DNA of 64,000 nucleotides, taken from NCBI GenBank assembly GCA_025201345.1, contig JAIXMG010000047.1, positions 24,913 to 88,912 of the forward strand, read 5' to 3'. The stretch comes from Thamnidium elegans. Its lineage: Eukaryota; Mucoromycota; Mucoromycetes; Mucorales; Mucoraceae. The notes below the pieces were generated by a model. The model did not search any database and was not told where the DNA came from. It was given only the letters and a program-made list of their open reading frames with translations. Shown piece after piece: positions 45,748 to 56,692 of this stretch (positions are counted from its first letter, which is position 1; the number at the start of each line of letters is the position of its first letter). The position numbers were made by a program, and so were the translations under genes.

Positions 45748-46279
45748 CTAAAAATGGTGATATAAAGAACCTAATAGCTGTTTTTTAACTTACTAAGCAG
45801 TAACCATTTAAAAAAAAATTGATAAAAAAGGGTATTACACAAACTACCTCTTTCTGATAAAATAATGTTAACAAGGATCGTCCTTTTTTTCCTAACACAA
45901 GAAATTAAACCTCCATGGTTGTTATAAATTTAAAAAAACTAATTAAAAAAACTAAAAATGATATAAATACCTTTAACTTTTATTTAATAAAATGGAATTC
46001 ACTTTCTGTAAACAATTTAATCTTATACTTCCCTTATTTTATAAAAGACCTTTAAAATCAAGCTCTTTTATTTTATCTTTATTACTTTATTTTATTTTGT
46101 ACTTGAATTCCCTTGGATCTTACTTTCCATTGTATTTTTACCTAAATCTTTCATTCCACTTTATTACTTAAGTCGTTCTACTTATAAAACAGGAACTGGT
46201 GCTCACTTTTCTTACTACTACCTTATTATACTCTTTACACTTTACCACACTATCTATTGATTAACAAGGGAAAACAAGG

Positions 46280-46590
46280 GTTAATCTTGGTACACCACCA
46301 TTTACACCACCAGTGCAAATTTAGGAAAAATCCTGGTACACCACCATATCATGGGGAAGGTCTTTTTGAAATATTTATATAAGAGGTACTTGCTTGTATA
46401 TGAATCCATTGTTAAAAAAAGGAAAAAAAAAAGGATGGAATAAATAGGTTAATTTAATCATGATAAAAAAGGGTTTATTCAACCATGATAAAATGGGGTT
46501 TATTTAATCATCGTGATATTTATATTGCAATTTCCTTTTTTACAATATTAAAGTCGTTTTACATGTAAAGTACCTGTCATTGTTGGAAGT
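46280..46590 (+). repeat. Dispersed AT-rich repeat, copy C
   Basis: Best-preserved copy. TTGGTACACCACCATTTAC opens it. AGGTACTTGCTTGTATATGA and three TTTATT(T/C)AA-CATGATAAAA units follow, and TACCTGTCATTGTTGGAAGT closes it. See copies A and B for matches. Confidence 0.7.
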
Positions 46591-46754
46591 ACCAAAATAT
46601 GCAATTTACTTATGGCGCTACATTTTATGCTAACGTCATCATTAACTTTATCCAATCACCTTACCTTGCTTATTCTGTGAGGTTCTTATCCGTTTAAATG
46701 TGTATACCTCACAAGAAAAAACAACTTTTTTCGTAGAGTTACGAAATTTTCAAA

Positions 46755-47386
46755 ATGAATTACAGCGAAGATAGACTACCGATCAACTTAGAGTTAATGA
46801 GTAATAAGCTATTAAAAGATGACAGAGTCAAGGATGTCATCGTTAAATCCCTGTTAGGTATGTATTCGCAATATAATATTCATTCATATAAAAGTAAAAA
46901 CAACTAGGTTTACGCAGTTCGGGTTCGATGTACTCTATAAACTCTTCTAATTGGGTGTATAGGCCAGTGTCTGATGTACTCTACGTTCCTAAAGCTCAAT
47001 GTTACAAAAATTTTCCACCCATTTTCGTTGCTGTGCAAAAAATAGTTGATAGCACTTTTATGGAGAAAATAATCTTATATAGTATATCTTTATATGAGGA
47101 ATACAAGATTCTACCAATTTTGCTTATTATATCGGTCGAAGAATTTTCTAATGAAGATGTAAAGTCAAAATTCCAAGAGAACGAAGGCGTGGCTTTAATG
47201 GAAATAAATTGTGCCTTTTGGGCAAACAGTTGCTATTTATTATGGCGAGAATCTATTCTTAACGTCGATGACGGATCTCCTGTGGATACGCTGATAGCAC
47301 TGGCTTCTTGTGTAATCAATGCAGAGAATAGTTCACAAAGTGACAGCCCAGCTATAAATTATTTTTTTGAAATCGCCTACGAATAG
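46755..47386 (+). CDS. Putative PD-(D/E)XK nuclease-like protein, short paralog
   Basis: Two exons join in frame, 46755-46857 and 46908-47386 (193 residues). The N-terminus (MNYSEDRLPINLELMSNKLL, DDRVKDVIVKSLLG) and the core (SDVLYVPKAQCYKNFPPIFV, then AVQKIVDSTFMEKIILYSIS) align with the 356-residue protein encoded at 49350-50472. In that paralog the same place reads SDVVYLPK...PPVLIEIQQKV, an Asp followed by Glu-x-Gln that fits the PD-(D/E)XK nuclease fold. Here the Glu-x-Gln has become Ala-Val-Gln, so a key residue seems lost, and the C-terminal 160 residues are absent. It is probably a decaying copy, although the frame is open. Confidence 0.5.
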
Positions 47387-48064
47387 ATGGAAACTTGGCG
47401 CACGACAATCCGTAGCGGTGCACTTAAAATAGCCACTACACTAGATAAGGGATTAATTCTAGTGATTTTCGCTCGCAGCGGTTGCACTAGAATAAGCATT
47501 TAATAAACTGTGGAATCCGAGCTATGAAATAGTGAAGATTCAAAAATTAAAATAAAAACAAAAAGATACTAAAAAGTAATCAGTCGCAAAATAGGAATTA
47601 TCGTTTTATTAAATAAAAAAGGTGTCTGTTTATATAGCTTTTTTATATCTGAGTTCAAGTACAATTCTGTTAGTGTGCTGTATCACAATAAGTGCTACAG
47701 TTTCCTTATATAATTACGAGCCGTGCTTATCTAACCTAGTCTTCGGTCAAGATATATAATTATTGTCAATCCTCTAATCATTACTCAGACAACAGTTATT
47801 ACTGGACGATGTCGGTAAGGCTTAGTTAAAATAAATATGAATTAGTCATAAAGGGATAAAGACATGTGAGATAATCATGTATGTGTAAATATATATGAGA
47901 ATATATATTTGTATATGCTTGATCACATCATAAACGATCATAAAATAAAATTTAAAAAAATTACTGCATCTACAGACCGGTGGTCCGAAAGAATTTTTGC
48001 GGTGGTCCCTAAGAAAACCGTTTTTTCAATTACTTAATTGAAAATAACATAGTGTCCCTAATAT
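47387..48064. other. AT-rich spacer with a GGTGGTCCCTAAG repeat block
   Basis: No gene. At 47970-48020 the phrases ACCGGTGGTCCGAAAGAA and GCGGTGGTCCCTAAGAAAA recur in tandem, followed at 48050 by AGTGTCCCTAA. The same block exists at 15640-15680. It resembles terminal repeats of Tc1/mariner-like elements. Confidence 0.5.
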
Positions 48065-48442
48065 ACACTAAGAGGTTAAATAAGCGCTTATCTGCTGATG
48101 TGAAGCATGGACAATGTTGACTCTACTTCAGTGAATGAGCAATTTGAAAATATAAATAGTTTCTATTACAACAACGGCGATACTTGTTGTCTTTCTAATT
48201 GGACTTGACAGATCAGGATAAACTATAGAGGCTTGTCAATTATAAATAATGTTATTTAGATTATTCGTAATAAGCACTTCTGTAACTGTCATTAAACTTA
48301 TGTGATCGATAAGAGAACAATAGAAATATATCTGAGGCAATGAGTATAAAAGACTATATTTGAGTACAAGCTTATGTAAGTTGCTATATGAGAATATGAG
48401 TACTTGTATAAGTTGTATAAATAATTGTATAGTAGATATAAC
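48065..48442 (+). repeat. Truncated LTR of the TGTGATATT family
   Basis: Shares with the full copy at 51181-51728 TAAATAAGCGCTTATC, ACATGGACAATGTT, GATGAGCAATTT-GAAAATATAAATAGTTTC and GAGAACAATAGAA, plus the GTAGATATAACA end. The 5' part is missing and is replaced by the GGTGGTCCCTAAG block. Confidence 0.65.
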
Positions 48443-49068
48443 ACACCTCTTTGTTTGCGAACAGTGACATTAGCAGGTTCTCCTACTTTAGATCATGCTT
48501 GGCCTTTTATCATATCTGTATTCTAGCCAGTTTCATCCAAAAATATGCAACTCTTTCGAAAGTCGACGTCTACCTCCTTCCATTTACTTATCACTTCATG
48601 ATGAAGATGAAGTGTTCTCTCAACATCCTTCTCTTCATTGAATAATGATGTTTTTTTCAAGTAAAAATCACACTCAATTGTTACATGCTTCCGCAAAGAA
48701 GGAATAAAAACATCATCCGAGTCTAGAAATTGTTTAAGAGATTATTTGATTAATCCAAACGTTGAGGACCGGTGGTTGTCAAGGCACAGTAGTGCCTTTG
48801 CCTTGCATTATTTGTAGAAACATACGAACTTGCTCGGTGTGTATTTCTTATACTTTCTTTTACCGTCATCAATAGATACATTTTTCAAGCTTTTCGTAAG
48901 TGTGTCGATCTCTATGGTTTAATCCACGTTGAGGATTTCAGTGACTGAATCGAAATCAATTATCATTCTGATGTCCCCGTATTGATATGCCACATCTTCC
49001 ATTTGTTCTTCTAACTCATCGTCAATAATATAGTAGTTTCTTGGAGGTATATAGTTAATGTAATCCAT
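48443..49068 (-). pseudogene. Decayed Tc1/mariner-like transposase
   Basis: Tc1/mariner transposases carry N-terminal helix-turn-helix domains and a DDE catalytic core. Read on the minus strand from 49068 (MDYINYIPPRNYYIIDDELE), a stop at 48917 precedes IEIDTLTKSLKNVSIDDGKR and KYKKYTPSKFVCFYK. After further stops the segment KDVERTLHLHHEVISKWKEV and DVDFRKSCIFLDETG appears, the last giving the LDE(T/A)G(F/W) context of the second catalytic Asp. NTDMIKGQA and SKVGEPANVTV follow. TAG and TGA codons replace the aromatic residues after DETG and GQA. Both ends of the element are unclear. Confidence 0.65.
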
Positions 49069-49349
49069 GGTGTTTCCTAAAAGATTTAGTTGAAAAAAAA
49101 AAGTCTAAAAACTTAGGTGACCCGTCCCAATTTCTATTTTCAAATCATGCCAAAAAAAAAGACAACTGTATCAACTAAGATTAAAATCCTGTAGTTTATT
49201 GAATATGATTACTTAATATACCTCGTATGGGAGAATATATTAAGAGAAATGCACATACGATTAATTTCCTTGGTACTGAAGGTATTCTGCAGTTGTTGTT
49301 AAAACGATAATAATATGAATAGGTAAACATAAAGATAGGTATAAAAAAA

Positions 49350-50472
49350 CTATTGACTAATTTCAGATCTGTTTCTTTTTCGTAATTTTGTATTTTCGTT
49401 GTGATAGGCTGACTTGAGTATAACATGTGAAGCATAATTTGTAAAAAAGCCTTGTTCTTTACCTTTGTTATAGCAGGCTTCCCATCTCATTCGACCATAA
49501 TTTTTGGCTTTGTATTGTTCAATAAATTCGAAATTGTTCTTTTCCACTGTATTGGTGGGCTGGGGTAAAAAAAGGTCTGTAATCTCAAGTGTGTCTTCTA
49601 TAGGTGTTACTTCTCTAATTTGACCATTGAACTTTCGTTCTTGTCTATAGAAAAATTCTTCCCCATCCTTTGCGTATTGAACCACCTTGTCAATGGACTC
49701 TTCATTTTCAATAGAGATTAAGATTTTTTGGAACTGTTTCTTAGCTTTATAACTTAAATCTTTAATTACTTCTAGTTTTTCTTCTTCCACTTGGCATTCA
49801 TTCTCGAATTTTTCTTTTGCAATTTTGTACAACAACTTAATAGACGGATCGAATTTTTTATCAATGAACAAAATGGATTTTTTTTGTTGCGTGAAAAAGT
49901 GTCCTATTGCTACTAACGGGTTAAGTGGATTTTGAGAAAGATGGTATTCGATTGACTTGGAAGAAAGACAATAACATTCTTTGGCCCAAAATTGACAAGG
50001 GATAGTATCAAGATAGTGGTTATTGTTGTTGACCAATTGGCTCAAAAAGTCCTTATTAGTAAATCCTTTTACTGAAATAATGAGCATTACAGGCAAGACA
50101 CCATGTTCTTCTTTCAATGACAAACAATATTTAATAACTCTACTTAGAAAATCTTCATTCACCTTTTGTTGAATTTCGATCAATACAGGAGGAACAGATT
50201 GTATTTTTGGAAGATACACGACGTCAGATATTGTTTTATTGACCCACTGACAACGACCCAAAGTATATGTGGAATTAGACACATGATCACCAATTAGAGT
50301 TTTTACAACCATGTCAATAATCCTTTCATCTTGCAACATAATCCTACTCATAACATCAGAGCCTGGACAATAGTCTTGTGGTAAAGTAAATAACGCTAAG
50401 GAATCTAAAAAGTATTATTGACCTAACTTCAAAATATTCTTGCCATCGTAGCTTACCTTCAATATCGTTCAT
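49350..50472 (-). CDS. Putative PD-(D/E)XK nuclease-like protein, full-length paralog
   Basis: Two exons join in frame: 50457-50472 (MNDIE) and 49350-50404 (356 residues in all). The acceptor after TTTTTAG restores DSLALFTLPQDYCPGSDV ahead of the conserved LQDERIIDMVVKTLIGDHV. The core SDVVYLPKIQSVPPVLIEIQ has Asp, then Glu-x-Gln after a hydrophobic strand, as in PD-(D/E)XK nucleases of the Rpn type. The next strand (VLPVMLIISVKGFTNKDF) and CQFWAKECYCLSS also match the paralog at 46755-47386. The C-terminal half (residues about 190-356) is charged and helical (AKEKFENECQVEEEKLEVIK), with AKNYGRMRWEACYNKGKEQG near the end. Function is inferred from fold-level pattern only. Its upstream region contains a minisatellite. 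Confidence 0.55.
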
Positions 50473-50494
50473 TTTTTGCAGAGTGAAAGAAAAA

Positions 50495-50605
50495 AACAAT
50501 GTCGGCAATGAAATCGGCAATAGCGGCAATAAAAACGGCAATAACGGCAATGAAAACGGCAATAGCGGCAATAACGGCAATAACGGTAATAGCAATGCAA
50601 GCTTA
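50495..50605. repeat. Degenerate 9-bp minisatellite (CGGCAATAA/CGGCAATGA units)
   Basis: About ten units of CGGCAAT(A/G)(A/G/C) with A-rich variants run head to tail, starting 23 bp upstream of the nuclease-like gene's ATG. The 9-bp period keeps long frames open on both strands, which explains the repetitive ORFs here. Confidence 0.75.
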
Positions 50606-51175
50606 CAATGTCTTAGCGGTTGATAATATAACATCTCGTTCTTTTGCATGTAATTATAATTCCAAGATATTGAAAGAACTTTCTTAGCTCTTCAAAATAG
50701 AATAGATTTATACTGATTATTTTGATTTATGTGTGGGATTTGACGTAAAAATTAACCAAAAAAGACTTGGGTATTTTTTATTAAAAAGAAAACTGAAAAG
50801 ACTCTCTAAAACTAAAATTACATTTCATTTTTATATCTTGAATATCCTTGATATATACAGACAATATATCCTTCTTCATCTTCATTATTGTTGCAATATA
50901 ACAGATCAAAACTAAACATTATTAATCATCGAAGATTAATTAATAATATGACATTATAGATGTCATTTTATTAAGAAGATTTTTATTAGTTTTTAATGTA
51001 GTATTAATTATTTCTTTAATTTGTATATATCTTATATGTATATATGTCACAAATACAACATTATGTTTGAAAGAAAGTCGATAATACTCCACCATACGTT
51101 TTGACCAGTTTAATAATTTTTGGTTCAATTTAATTTGCAAATAGCATTTATCGGCCAGTTAATGAAAACAAATGG
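50606..51175. other. AT-rich spacer, no supported gene
   Basis: The segment at about 50845-50945 (GATATATACAGAC, CAGATCAAAACTAAACATTA) recurs at about 59310-59415, suggesting another dispersed repeat. Confidence 0.5.
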
Positions 51176-51180
51176 CGTAC

Positions 51181-51728
51181 TGTGATATTGACGATTATGC
51201 TAATAAGAGTAAATATCAAAAAAAAAAAAATAAATAAAGAAAATAAACGTAGAATTTATCAGACTTTAAAAAGGAATTGTTGTTTTTATTAATGAAATAA
51301 TGTGTGCCTTATATACAAAATAAGTTAAATAAGCGCTTATCCACTTAATATGAAACATGGACAATGTTAACCATCTAATAGTGGATGAGCAATTTGGAAA
51401 TATAAATAGTTTCTTTAGAAGGTCAATTGTAACAGCGGCAATGCTTATTATCTTTCTAATTGGCTTTTCTAAATAAAAGATCCAGGATAGAGGCTTGTTC
51501 ATTCAAAATAATTGGGGCATTATTTATGAACCAGTTATCTGTCCTTGATAAGAATTAAAACAGTCTAATGCTTATATAATCGATAAAAGAGAACAATAGA
51601 AGGTGTCTGAGTAGATATATGTAATATACAACATTTGTGTATAATTTATGTAAGAAATATGTGAGAACATATACTTGTATAAATTATGTATAAATTTGTA
51701 TCATTGAATATACTACGTAAGTACAACA
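51181..51728 (+). mobile_element. Solo LTR, TGTGATATT family, 548 bp, 5-bp target duplication
   Basis: It starts TGTGATATTGACG and ends AGTACAACA, so it has TG...CA ends with a short inverted TGT/ACA. It is flanked on both sides by CGTAC (51176-51180 and 51729-51733). Inside are a TATATAAATT-like segment and the shared core AAGCGCTTATCCACTTAATA. No internal retrotransposon region adjoins it. Relatives lie at 48065-48442 and 62826-63268 and inside the two 1,064-bp transposons. Confidence 0.8.
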
Positions 51729-51733
51729 CGTAC

Positions 51734-52299
51734 TCCTTTACAATGTTATTGTAAAGTAAATCTTTCATAAAATCGGATACTGCCTGTATTAAAAATAGAT
51801 CATCTTGGTCCCACTTATCTTTATTTTATTTTTTTGAAGATATGGTAACTAAAAAAATGAAGCACAGAAATATTCTCGCAAACAAGCCTATTCCTTGTCT
51901 ACTACCGAGAAACTTCTACAAAATAAACGCTCTGGTATCACGAAATGTCTTATGTAAGACTCGTCCTTAAGTTCATCTTTACTGCCGCAGTTGTAAATTT
52001 GTGGTATTTAACCATAAAAACTAACGCAATTTATCACTCCAAATATATCTGAGGTGGTTACACAACAACCTCAGTTAGGTATCGCTTACTACCCTGGTTC
52101 TTAAACCTAAATTATTCTTACTATAAAAAGGATATTTTACGAGGCAACCTTTTGTTCCCTCTCTTGTTTTTCAGAAGTCATTTTTTAATTAATAAAGATC
52201 CAAAAGAAGTTTCATCTTATTTACTGCTGTCTCTTTTTATTTCATAATTCGATACTAAATATCTCAAAATTGTCGAACATCAACTTGCGTCAATACAAC
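51734..52299. other. Spacer before the LINE remnant
   Basis: AT-rich sequence with no supported gene. It may include decayed 5' LINE sequence. Confidence 0.4.
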
Positions 52300-53376
52300 A
52301 ACATCATGTTCACAATCTGGACTGTGTTGGAGAGAACAAGATGAATTACCGGCTGGATACTTAAAACGAGCAGTTACGCATCGCCAGCAAAAAGCCCTTT
52401 TTCGAGAAATTCATCATCCTACATCTTCTGTTCTTTGTAATACTACCTATGGCATGCTTAACGCAGCTCAAGCTTTCTATTCTGAGCTATACTTTCCAGA
52501 TCCTGTCGATACGAATAATATAGACGATCTTCTACAATCACTACCGGATACACTACATATATCTGAATCAGATCAATACTGGTTAACGAGCTCGTTCAAC
52601 TGGGATCAAATAATAAAAGGAGTTTCTCGTTGCCCGCGGAAAAGTAGCCCTGGTACAGATGATCTTCCATACGAACCTCTTCACTTTGTCTTTCTACATC
52701 CTGACTGTCGTACTATAGTGCTACAAGTATATAATGATGCTCTTCATCATGGTATATTTCCCGATTCGTGGCTACATACGAGTATTTCACTATTACCAAA
52801 GGAGGGCGACCTGACTTAAAAAACTGGAGACCTATCTCGTTAATTAACTGATGCTAAAGTATTTAGACGTTTACTTAGCTCCCGACTGGTTCGCTACGCT
52901 GATGATCTAGTCACTCCAATACAATCCGGTTTTTTACACGGCCGTTTATTACAGACAATGGAATGTTAATGAAATTGATTACGGCTAACGCGCGACCTTC
53001 CGATTCTAATGCTATTGGTTTGTTACTGGATCAAGAAAAAGCATACGACCGTGTTCATCCAGAGTATCTAAGCAGGGTTTTAAAACATTTTGGATTTCCC
53101 GTTGGTATCATACATTGTATTTCGAATTTGTTTTTTTAAAACTAACCTTCAGCTAAATATCAACGGCCGCTTGTCTCGACCTGTACCACAACTTCGAGGT
53201 TTACGTCAAGGAAGACTAAACAGTAATAATTGATTAATATAGTATTTGACATAGAGTTAATTATATATAAAATAAATATTAAATTCAAAATATAAATTAT
53301 GTAATAGTCGTATAGTAAATTCTAATTTATTTATATAATTATCATGTGATTATCAAGTGAAAGAATATAATATAGT

Positions 53377-53873
53377 TGTCATGAACTTATCCTGCTAAAT
53401 TCCCGTTTCCTGATCTAGACAATATCTCAAACCTATACCCGAATTTCTGTCTCACTCAATTACTGCTTTTGTTCTAACTTGTACCCGATCTGTTTCCCCG
53501 ACCATGTCCTACTCAACCAACTCCATCAATTATTAATCCAGCCTGAATCAGCCTATCCCCGTTCTGCTATTACTAATTAATCATACTTAACCCTCACAAT
53601 CCATCTCAATCAACATCTGCCTGTTCCGAATCATTCCTTGTTACATCGAAATTAATTATTATTAGTAATGTATAGTTAAACCTGTCACAATTCATGTCAG
53701 CTACATTTAGTATAAAAGGACATGAATTTGTTTAGTTAAAGAATTCTTTATTCAGGATCTTATCATCTTTTCCCCCTTTCCCTTTCTTTTGAATAAATAC
53801 TTATTTTAAACATAACATTTATTTACTACCAAGTTATCTTCCGCACCAGTTTCTCTTGCCCACGTTCGTGACA
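53377..53873 (+). mobile_element. Solo LTR, TGTCATGAAC family, 497 bp, nested in the DDE transposon
   Basis: The ends are TGTCATGAAC and GTTCGTGACA, an inverted repeat with one mismatch, flanked by ATAGT on both sides (53372-53376 and 53874-53878). A TATA-like TAGTATAAAAGG at about 53709 and an AATAAA at about 53792 sit where LTR promoter and poly(A) signals are expected. No internal retrotransposon part remains, so recombination between two LTRs has removed it. Confidence 0.85.
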
Positions 53874-53955
53874 ATAGTTATATAAATAAAACAGCTTTTA
53901 TTTTTATATTATTAATATATCAAAATTGAATTAAGAGATAAATAAAAAAAACAGA

Positions 53956-55553
53956 ATGATAGGTGATGATGTAGAAATTATGGATGAATATATAAATAAA
54001 AACAATGAAGAAATAAAACAATATAAAAAAGATTTAAAAATTGAAATCAATAAATTAGTTTTAAATGAATGGAAATTCTTAAGTTATGACTGGAAAAAGA
54101 TTACAAACAAATATAAACATTGTACTGAACTAAAAAATGTAAAAAATATAGAAGAGGTAAAAAAAGAATTAACAAATAAATTAGGATATATTTCAGTATT
54201 CTTTTTTCTAACCATGTTATATACACATAGAGAATATCCTGGTCCTTACTTGGAAATAGAAAAAGGTTTACTATTATTATATCAGTTAACCTCTGGTTTT
54301 ACATCCAAGAATATTAAGAAATATATGCCACATTCATCATTTTATGCTGTCTATAAAAAATTTTGGATAACTAATTATGAATCTTTAAATAAGTATGTAA
54401 ATTATTGTCTATATAATATGTTTAGTAATATAAAAATAAGAATATTATCTGCATTAATTAAAAATCCTAAAAATTATAAAAACATTACCACTATGCTCGA
54501 TGGGCACGATACTACAATTGAATATGATAAACCTGATATATCTACGCAAAAAAATGGTCTTACAAATTAAAATCATCAGGAATTAGAACACAAGTTTTAA
54601 TAGATATTAATGAAATGGTATTAAGTTTATCAGATAGTCAACTTTGTGGTAATAGCTCTGATGGTGGTATGTTTTTAAATATGAAATTGTATAATAAAAT
54701 TAAAGAACAAGATTGTGTAGCATTGGATGGAGGTTATACTCTATTTATAAAACAGTTTGAGAACTTATGTAAAGATAAAAATATTAATTTAGATGATAAA
54801 AACTTTTTCTATCCAATAAGAAAGGAAAATGGTATTGCATTAAATGCACAAGAAGAACATTATAATAAAGTATTTGGAAGTTTTAGATCTGTAGTGGAAA
54901 ATCAATTTAAAGAATTATATAATAAATTTAAACGTTTTAGTAATAATAACTCTATAATAAAAACTGATGATATTAAATACATAAATTTACAATTAAAAGT
55001 TGTATTTTTATTGAAGAATATACAGTTGTTTTCAGATAAATTTAACATTGTAACTCAAGAACATCATAAGCTATGGATTAATGAAAATTTTGAATTTCCA
55101 AATGAACTGAGATTAATAGATATAGTTTATACAAATCAAATGGAACAAGTTAAAAAATTAAACGAATTGAGTAAAATACAAAAAGATTTATTAAATTTAT
55201 CTATAGAAAATAATCAAGATAGTATGATAATAGATGATGAGAATGAAATTTTAAACGAAAGTGATGTAGATTTTCCTGAATATAAAAATCCAACTAAAAA
55301 AAGAAAGAAAAAATCAAAAAATAAAGATAAATTAGATATACATAATATTAGAAATGTTAATAAAGACGAAGGTATATATGAAATAGAATATATTGTAACT
55401 CATAAAATAATAGATAAACAATATACCTTTCTTGTTAAATGGAAAAATTATGACAACAAGGAGAATAGCTGGGTCAAAGAAAATGACTTTATAAAAAGAG
55501 ATATTATAAGAGACTATTTTCAGAAAAACAATATATTATTTCCTAATTACTAA
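53956..55553 (+). CDS. DDE transposase with C-terminal chromodomain, one frameshift
   Basis: The N-terminal part (MIGDDVEIMDEYINKNNEEI ... THREYPGPYLEIEKGLLLLY) is helical. Catalytic-looking blocks follow: TTMLDGHDTTIEYDKPD (first Asp), VLIDINEMVLSLSDSQLCG (candidate second Asp), CVALDGGYTLF and FGSFRSVVENQFKELYNKF (Glu). This order resembles the DDE_Tnp_4 type. After a basic linker (PTKKRKKKSKNKDK) the last 55 residues form a chromodomain, IYEIEYIVTHKIIDKQYTFL then VKWKNYDNKENSWVKENDF, with aromatic-cage-like Tyr/Trp positions. Frame 1 stops at 54570. Frame 2 takes over through WSYKLKSSGIRTQ, so one A is missing from the seven-A run near 54548-54554. It is AT-biased in codon use and otherwise undamaged, about 530 residues. 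The position inside an insertion with clean target duplications suggests recent activity. Confidence 0.7.
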
Positions 55554-56390
55554 AATATATACGTAATTTAAATGATATTCAATCAATAATATAGTGTTTT
55601 ATTTTATCTATTGATATTGATTAGTCATCAAGGAGACCCGTTGTCCCCGGCCCTATTTAACCTCGTTTTTGAACCATTTTTACGTCGCGTCCTCCATGAT
55701 TCCTCTTTTATTGACTATACTTTACCTCAATCTCTTTCCGCTCCTTCTACATTGACACATACCGTTAAAGTCCTGGCTTATACTGATAATGTCGCATGCT
55801 TCCTAAGTTCCCCGTCCGACTTGAACATTTTGAATCGTCACATAAAAAAATATTCAGCAGCCTCTAACGCCCGGATCAATTTTCATGACCGAGTTCTTTG
55901 CATTATCTGGGAAACGCTCGATTTATGGCACCACATGGCGTATGCCTCTGGTTCAGAGTAATATCCCTGCCTGGCGTGGCATTTCTGCAGCTGCTCCGAT
56001 TATCTGCCTCGGTTATCCGATTTTTCATTCTCTTCATCAGCGCGACGTCTTTTTGAATTCCCTTTTATCAAAATTAGAATCAGCCTATAATATATACAGC
56101 CATCGATCTCTCTCATTCAGAGGACGAGTTACCATTTCCAACTACTTATTATTATCTAAACTATAGTACGTTCTCCGAGTAGTAACGGTTCCCGAACAGT
56201 TTTTATCGTCGGTGGTATCCCTGGTCTCCAGATTTATTAGTCGTCGATGTTTCCCTCAACTTTAAACCAAAACTAATATCTTTTCCTTTTTAAAACATAT
56301 AATGTGACTTCAAAATTTCACTAATAAACACCGGAGTCGCTTTGCGATCTCCTTATAAAAAAAATAGATCAACTACCTTGTCCTTTTTCC

Positions 56391-56692
56391 TATTGTCTTT
56401 TCTATCTTTGGGGAGGTTTTTTTTTTAAAAAAAAATATGGTAGACGGATATCCTTTTATATTATAAATTAAAACATTATTTAAAATACATCATAAATAAA
56501 ATGTTGATCTTTATCCAAAACTAAAAGGTTTGCTCTTGTGATAAAATAATTTATTTTATATATATAATTCTGATTTATTTATATCTATAGAATATAAAGA
56601 CGATATGTTAATTTTAAAAATGTAGTATATCCGATAATATAAAAAGATATATTTATTGAAAATAATTGATTAAGGGATCATAGATATCCTTC
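56391..56692. other. AT-rich spacer, no supported gene
   Basis: Follows the decayed 3' end of the LINE. No feature is seen. Confidence 0.4.

Larger units (their letters stand above)
45099..46754. other. Repeat-rich spacer with a gene scrap
   Basis: Holds a minus-strand exon-like fragment (45537-45747) and repeat copy C (46280-46590). The remainder is AT-rich with no supported gene. Confidence 0.5.
53213..55627 (+). mobile_element. DDE transposon with chromodomain transposase, 7-bp target duplication
   Basis: The element interrupts the LINE. TCAAGGA occurs at 53206-53212 and again at 55628-55634, and removing the insert with one copy restores GLRQG-DPLSP. The ends are AGACTAAACAG and, reverse-complemented, TGACTAATCAA, so only GACTAA is shared as a short terminal inverted repeat. 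The total of 2,415 bp includes a 497-bp solo LTR. Without that and its 5-bp duplication the element is 1,913 bp. It carries one long gene (53956-55553). Superfamily assignment is open. A 7-bp duplication does not fit the 3 bp of PIF/Harbinger. Confidence 0.75.
52300..56390 (+). pseudogene. LINE-type reverse transcriptase pseudogene, interrupted by a DNA transposon
   Basis: Reverse-transcriptase blocks appear in order in shifting frames. DELPAGYLKRAVTHRQQKAL lies near 52345, KSSPGTDDLPYEPL near 52645 and LLPKEGDLT with KNWRPISLIN near 52800. IQSGFLHGR follows near 52925, then IGLLLDQEKAYDRVHPEYL near 53020. NGRLSRPVPQLRGLRQG runs up to 53212, and DPLSPALFNLVFEPFLRRV resumes at 55635. The catalytic YADD motif reads AYTDNV near 55775, so two catalytic positions differ. 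Stops and shifts occur throughout (52817, 53136). C-terminal parts (KLESAYNIYSHRSLSFRGRV) extend to about 56250. The 2.4-kb interruption lies exactly between Gly and Asp of the RQG-DPLSP block. Confidence 0.8.

Noticed and set aside
50499..50687. Repetitive 62-codon plus-strand ORF (Ala/Ile/Thr/Met repeats)
   Set aside because: It is produced by the 9-bp minisatellite, which keeps all frames open.
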